From Nocardioides donggukensis (GTDB taxonomy: Bacteria; Actinomycetota; Actinomycetes; Propionibacteriales; Nocardioidaceae): a DNA stretch of 64,000 nt. The notes beneath the pieces are model-generated. The model had not been told where the DNA came from, ran no database searches, and saw only the letters and a program-made list of their open reading frames with translations. Below, one piece after another: positions 56,648 through 64,000 of this stretch. How positions within the stretch are numbered: position 1 is the stretch's first letter; every line of letters starts with the position of its first letter. The position numbers were made by a program, and so were the translations under genes. The stretch spans positions 186,001-250,000 of the forward strand of contig NZ_JACYXZ010000003.1 of assembly GCF_014842875.1 (NCBI RefSeq), given 5' to 3'.

Positions 56648-57661
56648 GTGTCCACCGCGCACCATCCCGGCTTCCCGCGCCGGCCGCTGCTGCGTCCCGG
56701 CGTCCGGGTCACCCGCCGCCGGGACGGACTGCTCCAGGTCGGCCTGAGCGGTCCGCACGCGGTCACCGGCCCCGACGACGCCGCGACCCGGCTCCTCCTC
56801 GACGGCCTGCGGCACGGTGAGCCGCCGCCGCCGCCCGACCGGCTGCCGGCGGCGCTGGCCCGGCTGTGCTCCGACCTGCTCGAGGCCGCGCTGGTCGTCG
56901 ACGGCGACGCCCTCCTGCTCGCGCTCGCGGACCTGCCGGCCGGGGCGGCCCGGGAGTCGTGCGCGGCCCGCTTCGCCGAGCACGCCCTCGACACCGGACC
57001 CCGGCTCGCGCACCGGGCCCGGCACACCGTCGAGGTCGGTCACGACCGCGCGCCCGCCGAGGCCGCGCGCCTGAGCCGGCTGCTCGGCGACGCCGGGCTG
57101 GGGGTCGGCCCCCGACCCGGGAGGTCGGCCGACCTCGTGGTGCACGTCAGCCGCGGCGAGCCACCGCGCACCGAGGTGGACGGGTGGACGCGGGCGGACA
57201 CCCCCCACCTGCTGGTGGCCACGGTCGAGGGCCGGGTCCGGGTGGGTCCGTTCGTCGTGCCGGGCCGGACCGCCTGCCTGCGCTGCGTCGACGCCCACCA
57301 CACCGAGCGGGACCCGCGCCGTTCGCTGGTGGTCGAGCAGTACGTCGCCGCGGCGCGCGGCCCGCGCCGCGCGGGACCGCCGGACCCAGGGGGCGGGCCG
57401 GACCCGGAGGCCGGCTCGGTGCCGGAGGCCGGCCCGGACCCGGACCCGGACGCCGGCCCGGTGCCGGAGCCCGTGCCGCACGACCTGCTGGACCTCGCCC
57501 TGGTCTGGGCGGCGCGGGACGTGGCGGCCTGGGTCGACGGTCGGGAGCCGCGCACCTGGTCGAGCACCGTGGACGTCGACCCGCTGCTGGAGCTGCGGCG
57601 CACCCGCTGGCGACCGCACCCGGGGTGCGGCTGCTCCTGGGGCCTGAACGCCGCCGGCTGA
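56648..57661 (+). CDS. Lone TOMM cyclodehydratase-type (E1-like) protein
   Basis: 337 residues. N-terminal 'RPLLRPGVRVTRRRDGLLQVGL' resembles the peptide-recognition start of TOMM/azoline cyclodehydratase C proteins. The middle is a ThiF/E1-like fold with 'VRVGPFVVPGRTACLRCVDAHHTERDP', the signature of the group, and a second Cys pair closes the protein ('HPGCGC'), giving a CxxC/CxC zinc site. A Pro/Asp/Glu repeat linker sits around residues 240-280. No YcaO partner, precursor peptide or dehydrogenase is near. The start is GTG 56648. It may be an orphan adaptor with another role. Confidence 0.75.
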   Translation: MSTAHHPGFPRRPLLRPGVRVTRRRDGLLQVGLSGPHAVTGPDDAATRLLLDGLRHGEPPPPPDRLPAALARLCSDLLEAALVVDGDALLLALADLPAGAARESCAARFAEHALDTGPRLAHRARHTVEVGHDRAPAEAARLSRLLGDAGLGVGPRPGRSADLVVHVSRGEPPRTEVDGWTRADTPHLLVATVEGRVRVGPFVVPGRTACLRCVDAHHTERDPRRSLVVEQYVAAARGPRRAGPPDPGGGPDPEAGSVPEAGPDPDPDAGPVPEPVPHDLLDLALVWAARDVAAWVDGREPRTWSSTVDVDPLLELRRTRWRPHPGCGCSWGLNAAG

Positions 57662-57690
57662 GCGGGACCCGCGTGCCGGGGGTGCCGGGG

Positions 57691-57852
57691 CTACCACCAC
57701 TCGCTGTCGAGCTTGCTCTCCATCGCCCGCAGGTGTTCCCGGGAGCAGGTCTCGCAGAAGGTGCGCTGCCGGCCGTTCTCGACCGCGGTCGACCAGGTCA
57801 GGGGCTGGTCGCCCTCCTCGGTCCGGCCGCAGAAGTCGCAGGTGCTCGCCAT
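57691..57852 (-). CDS. Small CxxC protein, 53 residues
   Basis: Reads 'MASTCDFCGRTEEGDQPLTW' and later 'RTFCETCSREHLRAMESKLD', ending in SEWW. Two CxxC pairs predict a zinc ribbon. TAGCGT lies six bases before the ATG (leaderless-type). It converges on the cyclodehydratase-like gene, with 29 bp between stops. I do not recognise a named family; the compact Cys spacing and acidic end suggest a real conserved small protein. Confidence 0.75.
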   Translation of the reverse strand: MASTCDFCGRTEEGDQPLTWSTAVENGRQRTFCETCSREHLRAMESKLDSEWW

Positions 57853-57906
57853 GGGGCCACGCTACGCCCGGGACGCGGCGCTGCGCCGAGGACGACCCGG
57901 ACATGA

Positions 57907-57939
57907 CGGTGGCCCGGCACTCGACGTGCCGGGCCACCG
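57907..57939 (-). terminator. Hairpin after the 53-residue basic protein gene
   Basis: CGGTGGCCCGGCAC pairs exactly with GTGCCGGGCCACCG around TCGAC. It starts 12 bp after the stop of the gene at 57952-58113, on the minus strand. Confidence 0.75.
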
Positions 57940-57951
57940 GGCGCCGCCCGC

Positions 57952-58113
57952 TCAGAGACGGGCGAGCGCGAGACGCGCCTGCTGGGCTGCCTGCTCGGCC
58001 TTCCGGCTGAGCCGGCGGGCCACGACCAGGTTGCGGCCCTGCCGGTACTTCTGCGCCTCTCCCAGGCGCGCGGACATCGTCGCGCGGGCCAGGTCCTCGG
58101 ACATGAGGTTCAT
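57952..58113 (-). CDS. Small basic helical protein, 53 residues
   Basis: Begins 'MNLMSEDLARATMSARLGEA' and continues as one long amphipathic helix rich in Arg, Ala and Gln ('RQGRNLVVARRLSRKAEQ', 'AAQQARLALARL'). No Cys. It lies just downstream of whiB7 on the same strand, separated by a hairpin, and has its own terminator. Function not recognised. Codon use fits the neighbourhood, with G/C at nearly every third position. Confidence 0.75.
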   Translation of the reverse strand: MNLMSEDLARATMSARLGEAQKYRQGRNLVVARRLSRKAEQAAQQARLALARL

Positions 58114-58181
58114 CGTCGTGCTCCAGTTCTGTGGTCGGTTCGGCTGGTGGTGGTGGCGGGCCGGGGCGAGCCGGCCGCCCT

Positions 58182-58216
58182 GCCTGAGCCGCCCAGCGGA
58201 CTGGGCGGGCTCAGGC
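58182..58216 (-). terminator. Hairpin overlapping the whiB7 stop codon
   Basis: GCCTGAGCCGCCCAG and CTGGGCGGGCTCAGGC pair over 15 bp with one bulged base and a CGGA loop. The whiB7 stop codon lies inside the stem. It probably ends or attenuates the whiB7 transcript. Confidence 0.65.
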
Positions 58217-58534
58217 GACGGCGTCCTTGCGCGGCCGGCCGCGGGGGCGCTTGCGGGGGATCACCACTCCCTGAAGGAACAGCTCACCGCCCCAGACGCC
58301 CCACGGCTCGCGCCGCTCGAGTGCGCCGCTGAGGCACATCGCCTGCACCGGGCAGTCGGTGCAGAGCGCCTTGGCGTACTCCACGTCGGTCGGCGACTCG
58401 GCGAAGAACAGCTCCGGGTCGTGCACCCGGCACGGGAGGCGTTCGTCGTCGACCCCGTCGGCCACGGCGTGCAGGTCTCCGAGGGAGATCGGCCCGGTCT
58501 GCCGGGACAGCTCCTCGAGAACGCTGGTGGTCAT
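58211..58534 (-). CDS. whiB7: WhiB7-type Fe-S transcription factor with AT-hook
   Basis: 107 residues. The four cluster Cys are in 'RLPCRVHD', 'ALCTDCPVQAMCLSGAL' (C, CxxC, C spacing). 'REPWGVWGGELF' is the WhiB turn and the end 'RKRPRGRPRKDAVA' is an AT-hook, nearly identical to mycobacterial WhiB7. WhiB7 partners SigA to switch on intrinsic antibiotic-resistance genes when translation is stressed. ATG 58534 has AGAGGTGA upstream; an in-frame ATG at 58552 is less likely. The leader upstream contains a 60-codon ORF and an attenuator-like hairpin, and its promoter has an AT element. Confidence 0.94.
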   Translation of the reverse strand: MTTSVLEELSRQTGPISLGDLHAVADGVDDERLPCRVHDPELFFAESPTDVEYAKALCTDCPVQAMCLSGALERREPWGVWGGELFLQGVVIPRKRPRGRPRKDAVA

Positions 58535-58604
58535 GTCGTCACCTCTTCTCATGACCTGTTCGCTGGTGTTGATCACTGGTGGGTGAAGGCCGTGGGAAAC
58601 ACGA

Positions 58605-58639
58605 AGGCCGCGGATCCCGGTCTTCGGGTTCCGCGGCCT
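58605..58639 (-). promoter_or_regulatory. Attenuator-like terminator in the whiB7 leader
   Basis: AGGCCGCGGA/TCCGCGGCCT (10 bp), one T-T mismatch and CCCG/CGGG (4 bp) enclose GTCTT. On the minus strand TTCGTGTTTCCC follows, the most U-rich tail near here. It lies 25 bp after the upstream ORF's stop and 70 bp before whiB7, the place of known whiB7 attenuators. Confidence 0.75.
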
Positions 58640-58664
58640 GGAGGCTGCCGACTGCTGAGTGGAC

Positions 58665-58847
58665 TCAACAGGTCGGTGGACTCCAGGACGGGACACCCCG
58701 GTCGGCTCCCTTGGCGAGAGCGGACACGTGCGCGGCGACCATCGGGACATCGACGCGGATGCGCGCAGCAGCGCCGAAGGCGGCGCAGGTGGGCAGCGTG
58801 ATGCGCGGCTGGTCGTCAGCCGTGAATCGGAACGTGGTGTTGCTCAT
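58665..58847 (-). CDS. Upstream ORF in the whiB7 leader, 60 residues
   Basis: Starts 'MSNTTFRFTADDQPRITLPT' and ends 'PSWSPPTC'. GGAGG lies seven bases before the ATG, a good ribosome site. It precedes the attenuator and whiB7 on the same transcript. In mycobacteria and streptomycetes an upstream ORF senses slowed translation and lets RNA polymerase pass the terminator; the layout here is the same, but the peptide is longer than the short ones described. It may be both a sensor ORF and a real protein. Confidence 0.72.
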   Translation of the reverse strand: MSNTTFRFTADDQPRITLPTCAAFGAAARIRVDVPMVAAHVSALAKGADRGVPSWSPPTC

Positions 58848-58921
58848 CGGGCCACCTCCTTCGGTGTCGTCGGGCGCCGGCCGTGCCAGGGCCGTGGATG
58901 CGCGTGAACTCGGACTACAGC

Positions 58922-58960
58922 AAGGTAGCGCCACTCGCGGGACCCCGGCAAACGATTTAA
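58922..58960 (-). promoter_or_regulatory. Candidate whiB7 promoter with AT-rich WhiB7-binding element
   Basis: On the minus strand TTAAAT (58955-58960) lies 3 bp before a -35 TTGCCG (58946-58951), then 18 bp to a -10 TACCTT (58922-58927). WhiB7-dependent promoters carry an AT-rich block just upstream of the -35, so autoregulation is likely. Confidence 0.65.
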
Positions 58961-58986
58961 CTGGGGTTCTCGCAGAAACCTTCTGC

Positions 58987-61173
58987 TCAGCCCAGGATCG
59001 CCAGCACGTCGGTGCCGTACCGCTCGATCTTGGCCGCGCCGATGCCGCTGATCCGCATCAGGTCGGACTCGCTCCCGGGCCGGTGCTCGGCGATCGCCTC
59101 GAGCGTGGCGTCGGTGAACACGACGTACGCCGGCACCTGGTCCGCGGCGGCCCGGCCGCGCCGCCACTCCCGGAGCTGCTCGAACAGCTCCACGTCGTAG
59201 GTGGCCGGGCAGTCGGCGCACCGGCCGATCTTGCGCTCGGCCGCGCTGGCGAGCGGGTGGCCGCAGGTGCGGCACATCGCGGCCCTGCCGCGCACCTTGC
59301 CGCCGCTCCGGCCACCGCGGCCCCGGCCGGCCTCCCGGTCCGAGCCGCCCCCGGGCCGCAACGGGTCGAGGAAGCGGGAGGGCCTGCGGGTGCGCCGGCC
59401 GCCGGGGTTGCGGGCCAGGCTCCACGAGACCGCGAGGTGCCGCCGGGCGCGGGTCATCCCGACGTAGAGGAGCCGGCGCTCCTCCTCCACCTCGGCGGGG
59501 GTGGAGGCGAAGCTGATCGGCAGCGAGCCGTCCTGGGCGCCACAGACGAAGACCGCGTCCCACTCCAGGCCCTTGGCGGTGTGCAGGGTCGCCAGCGTCA
59601 CGCCCTCGGCCACCGGGGCGTGCTGCTCGGCGGCGCGTCGGTCCAGGTCGTCGACGAAGGCCCCGAGGTCCGGCCCGGGAGCCGACTCCCCCGCCGCGTC
59701 GCCCGCACCGCCCGCGTCGCCTAGGTCCGCGGGGCCGCCCGCGTCCGCCGGGCCGCCCGCGCCGCCCGCGTCGCCCTCCGCCGGGCCGCTCCCTGCGCCG
59801 CGCGCCGCCCGGAACGTCTCCGCCTGCGAGACCAGGGCGTGCAGCGACTCCCACTTGTCCCGGACGGTGCCCCGCCCGGTGGGCGGCTGCTCGGTCCAGC
59901 CCATCCCGGCCAGGGTGTCGCGCACGTCGGCGACGAGGTCGCCGGTGCCCGAGCCGGACCGGGCCGAGCCACGCAGCAGCGTGATCGCCTGGCGGACCTC
60001 GGCCCGGTCGAAGAACCGGGCCGCGCCCCGGACCACGTAGGCCAGTCCCCGGGCGGCGAGCGCGTCCTCGAAGGCCTCGGACTGCGCGTTGATCCGGAAC
60101 AGCACCGCGATCTGCGAGAGCGGCGTGCCGGCGTCGCGCAGCGTCAGGATCTCGGCCGCGACCGCCTCCGCCTCGGCGACCTCGTCGTCGTACTCGCGGT
60201 AGGCGATGCCCGGCCCGGCCGGCCGCTGCGCCACCAGGTCGACCCCCTTCGACGGCGTGCCGGCCAGCAGCGTGTTGGCCGCGCCCACCACCTCCGGCGT
60301 CGACCGGTAGTTGCGCACCAGGTCGATCGCGGTGGTGGCGGGGTACCTGCTCGGGAAGTCGCGGAGGTAGCCGGCGTTCGCGCCGGCGAAGCTGTAGATG
60401 GTCTGGGCCGGGTCGCCGACCACGCAGAGCTCGTCGCGGCCGCCGAGCCAGAGGTCCAGCAGCGCCGACTGCAGCGGCGAGACGTCCTGGAACTCGTCGA
60501 CGGTGAAGAACTTGTACTGCCGGCGCACCTGCGCGGCGACCCGCTCGTCCTCGGCCAGCAGCGCGGCGGCCAGCAGCAGGACGTCCTCCATGTCCATCCG
60601 GCCCTGCCCGCGCTTCACGTCCTCGTAGGCACCGAAGACCCGGGCCACCGTCGCCGGGTCCAGGTTGGTGACCTCCCGGCCGCGGCCGGGGGCGATGGCG
60701 GCGTACTGCTCGGGGCGGACGTTGCTGACCTTGGCCCACTCGATCTCGGAGGCCAGGTCCCGGAGTCCGGCCTGGTCGACCGACTCCCGCTGCCGGCGCA
60801 CCGCGAGGGCGAGCATCGGCAGCTTCGACTCGGTGAGCGTCGGCAGCTCGGTGCCGTGCACGCCCGGCCAGAAGTAGCGCAGCTGGCGCAGCGCGGCCGC
60901 GTGGAAGGTGCGGGCCTGCACACCCGGGGCCCCGAGGTCCCGGAGCCGGGTGCGCATCTCCCCCGCCGCCCGGGTGGTGAAGGTCACCGCGAGCACCTCG
61001 GTGGGGGCGTAGACGCCGGTGGCGACGCCGTGTGCGATCCGGTGCGTGATCGCCCGGGTCTTGCCGGTGCCGGCGCCGGCCAGCACCCGGACCGGGCCGC
61101 GCAGCGCCTCCGCGACCTGGCGCTGCTCGGGGTCGAGCGCGGCCAGCAGCTCGTCGGGCCGGGGGGAGGGCAT
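58987..61173 (-). CDS. uvrD2: ATP-dependent DNA helicase UvrD2
   Basis: 728 residues, superfamily 1A helicase. Walker A 'VLAGAGTGKTRAITHRIA', motif Ia 'AVTFTTRAAGEMRTRL', Walker B 'FFTVDEFQDVSPLQ', motif III 'VVGDPAQTIYSFAGA', motif IV 'LVRNYRSTPEVV', motif V 'ATLHTAKGLEWDAVFV', motif VI 'LLYVGMTRARRHL'. Between IV and V is an Ala/Gly/Asp-rich insert of about 45 residues. A zinc ribbon (CRTCG...CADC) and an HRDC domain ('FTDATLEAIAEHRPGSESDLMRISGIG') end the protein, the UvrD2 layout of actinobacteria. DNA repair/replication role. ATG 61173 follows GGGGGGAGG. Confidence 0.95.
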   Translation of the reverse strand: MPSPRPDELLAALDPEQRQVAEALRGPVRVLAGAGTGKTRAITHRIAHGVATGVYAPTEVLAVTFTTRAAGEMRTRLRDLGAPGVQARTFHAAALRQLRYFWPGVHGTELPTLTESKLPMLALAVRRQRESVDQAGLRDLASEIEWAKVSNVRPEQYAAIAPGRGREVTNLDPATVARVFGAYEDVKRGQGRMDMEDVLLLAAALLAEDERVAAQVRRQYKFFTVDEFQDVSPLQSALLDLWLGGRDELCVVGDPAQTIYSFAGANAGYLRDFPSRYPATTAIDLVRNYRSTPEVVGAANTLLAGTPSKGVDLVAQRPAGPGIAYREYDDEVAEAEAVAAEILTLRDAGTPLSQIAVLFRINAQSEAFEDALAARGLAYVVRGAARFFDRAEVRQAITLLRGSARSGSGTGDLVADVRDTLAGMGWTEQPPTGRGTVRDKWESLHALVSQAETFRAARGAGSGPAEGDAGGAGGPADAGGPADLGDAGGAGDAAGESAPGPDLGAFVDDLDRRAAEQHAPVAEGVTLATLHTAKGLEWDAVFVCGAQDGSLPISFASTPAEVEEERRLLYVGMTRARRHLAVSWSLARNPGGRRTRRPSRFLDPLRPGGGSDREAGRGRGGRSGGKVRGRAAMCRTCGHPLASAAERKIGRCADCPATYDVELFEQLREWRRGRAAADQVPAYVVFTDATLEAIAEHRPGSESDLMRISGIGAAKIERYGTDVLAILG

Positions 61174-61225
61174 CGGAACAAATACCTCGCGGGTCGGGTT
61201 GTGCGGGGTGACCAGCCCACCCTAG

Positions 61226-61492
61226 ATGTCTGAGGGGACAACCCGAGTGAGCACCTTCACGATGTACACCACGCCGTGGTGCGGCTACTGCCACCGTCTC
61301 AAGAGCCAGCTCGACCGCGAGGGGATCGCGTTCGACCTGGTCGACATCGAGCAGCAGCCCGACGCGGCCTTCCTGGTCGAGCAGGCCAACGGCGGCAACC
61401 AGACGGTGCCGACGCTGGTCTTCGCCGACGGCTCGGCCCAGACCAACCCCTCGCTGGCCCAGGTCAAGGACAAGCTGGCCGCCCTCGCCTGA
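61226..61492 (+). CDS. mrx1: Mycoredoxin
   Basis: 88 residues, glutaredoxin fold. 'FTMYTTPWCGYCHRLKSQLDREG' carries the CGYC active site; 'VDIEQQPDAAFLVEQANGGNQTVPTLVFADGS' matches mycoredoxin-1, including the cis-Pro of TVPT. It reduces mycothiol-mixed disulfides in the cytosol. The start may be ATG 61226 or GTG 61247; the second has GAGGGG nine bases upstream and gives the mycobacterial length. Divergent from uvrD2, the usual actinobacterial arrangement of neighbouring genes. Confidence 0.92.
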   Translation: MSEGTTRVSTFTMYTTPWCGYCHRLKSQLDREGIAFDLVDIEQQPDAAFLVEQANGGNQTVPTLVFADGSAQTNPSLAQVKDKLAALA

Positions 61493-61578
61493 GGAGTCGA
61501 GTGCTGAGGTGGTCGCCAGAGCCACCACCTGAGCACTCGACCGGGCTCGACGGGGCTCGACCGGGGAGACCCTGGCGG

Positions 61579-62492
61579 CTACCAGCCGTCGCCGGGCAAC
61601 GGCTCGCCGAACCAGTGCTCCAGCAGGGACGAGGAGATCGAGATCCCGGTCGGCACCACGACGCTGCCGTCGGCCCACGCCGCCCGCAGCTCGGCCCGGG
61701 TGAACCAGCGGGCGGACTCGATCTCGTGCCCGTCCACGTGGATCTCGCGGGACAGCGCCCGGCCCACGAAGCCGACCATGAGGCTCGCCGGAAGCGGCCA
61801 GGGCTGGCTGCCGAAGTAGTGGACGTCGCCCACGACGACCCCGACCTCCTCGGCGACCTCACGGCGTACGGCGTCCTCCAGGGTCTCGCCCGGCTCCAAG
61901 AAGCCGGCCAGCGTCGAGTAGCGGCCGGCCGGCCAGCTGGGGTGCCGGCCGAGCAGGATCGCCTCGTCGTCCCCGTCCCCGTGCGTGATCGCCATGATCA
62001 CCGCCGGGTCGGTCCGCGGGAACTGTCCCTTGCCGCACTCGGTGCAGACCAGCTCGTGCCCGGCGGACCGGGCGACCACGGGTGCCCCGCAGCGCGGGCA
62101 CCGACGGGTCGCCCAGTGCCACTCCGCGAGACCGATCGCGTGGAAGAGCAGCGGCGCCTGGCTCGAGCCCTCCGGGTCGGCCGCGGCGAGCCGAGGCAGC
62201 ACCGCCCGGAGTCCGACCCACTCGCCCCGCTCCCCCGGCGCCTGGTCCGGGTCCACGATCACCGCGAACCAGGTGCGGCCGTCCCGCTCGCCGAGCAGCA
62301 GCCGGGTGCCGTCCGGCACCTGCGCGGAAGGCCGCCAGTCCACCCGTCCGCCCACCGGCCGGATCCGGGTGCCGGCCACGACCAGCACACGGGTGTCCGG
62401 GTCGGCCCAGCGCTCCTCCAACCAGGCGGCGTCCACGCGACGCACCCCGGCCCGGTCGTGGGCGTCGGCCGCGAGGTCGAGGTGGGGGAAGC

Positions 62493-62496
<4 letters not shown>
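61579..62496 (-). CDS. nudC: NAD+ diphosphatase NudC
   Basis: 305 residues. An N-terminal domain, zinc ribbon 'RRCPRCGAP' with 'ELVCTECGKGQFPRTDPAVIM', the Nudix box 'GFLEPGETLEDAVRREVAEEVGV' and the NADH-specific 'GSQPWPLPASLM' (SQPWPxPxS) identify NudC. It hydrolyses NAD(H) and can remove NAD caps from RNA in studied members. ATG 62496 overlaps the stop of the M3 peptidase gene by 4 bp, so the two are translationally coupled. Confidence 0.95.

Positions 62497-64000
<1,504 letters not shown>

Noticed and set aside
56648..57661. A thiazole/oxazole peptide (TOMM) biosynthetic cluster
   Set aside because: No YcaO, precursor peptide, dehydrogenase or transporter is next to the single cyclodehydratase-like gene.

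Overview
The window is GC-rich, densely coded actinobacterial DNA. The gene set points to a mycothiol-using actinobacterium of the Nocardioides type: a mycoredoxin, an MshC-like ligase, WhiB7, HspR, UPF0182, PPA1309-type and DUF5679 proteins, UvrD2 with an HRDC domain, and many probable leaderless genes. The genus is inferred from gene content, not demonstrated. I see no transposase, integrase, phage gene or CRISPR array. The region reads as ordinary chromosome with several accessory-looking modules.

Layout. 0-12.4 kb: universal stress protein (cut by the left edge), alpha/beta hydrolase, YdeP-type molybdopterin oxidoreductase, MshC-like ligase, an 1845-residue single-chain biotin-dependent carboxylase and a cation/proton antiporter. 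12.4-16 kb: trypsin-fold protein, a small protein resembling that protein's N-terminal module, and a secreted M14 carboxypeptidase. 16-22.8 kb: the most unusual block. A CHAT (caspase-like) protein and a serine hydrolase form a tight minus-strand operon. Divergent from them is a second CHAT protein, joined through a Pro-rich linker and one membrane helix to a beta-propeller. 22.8-25.3 kb: operator-controlled DUF4386 membrane protein, then an ECF sigma factor coupled to a membrane protein. 25.5-29.3 kb: polyhydroxyalkanoate synthase, intracellular depolymerase and acyl-CoA dehydrogenase in overlapping order. 29.3-36.3 kb: SDR/MFS pair, Fe-S photolyase/SRPBCC pair, Hsp20 divergent from a J-domain/HspR operon, and a Ca/cation antiporter. 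36.4-40 kb: PucR regulator divergent from a cytosine permease and a yeast-type cytosine deaminase. 40-45.5 kb: secreted LVIVD protein with an inserted PA domain, YibE/F permease, and AraC regulator divergent from an SDR. 45.6-51.4 kb: initiator tRNA, a threefold intergenic repeat, the UPF0182/PPA1309/Lon-like block and MoaE. 51.4-56.2 kb: zincin-like protein, NUDIX, YgjP-like peptidase, PHP phosphoesterase and an enoyl-CoA hydratase. The PHP and hydratase genes are separated by 337 bp holding DnaA-box-like sites and a branched RNA-like fold. 56.3-64 kb: DUF5679, a lone TOMM cyclodehydratase-like protein, small conserved proteins, whiB7 with an upstream ORF and attenuator, uvrD2, mycoredoxin, nudC and an M3 peptidase cut by the right edge.

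Connections. The PHA genes form a make/store/mobilise cassette. The permease and deaminase would import cytosine and convert it to uracil, with PucR beside them as likely regulator. HspR probably controls its own operon and hsp20. MoaE supplies molybdopterin that the YdeP-type enzyme would need. Mycoredoxin and the MshC-like ligase fit mycothiol redox chemistry. The CHAT block is the best candidate for an undescribed system: a membrane-spanning protease-like sensor beside a cytosolic protease-like/serine-hydrolase pair. Recurrent TANNNT boxes 6-7 nt before start codons suggest widespread leaderless transcription.
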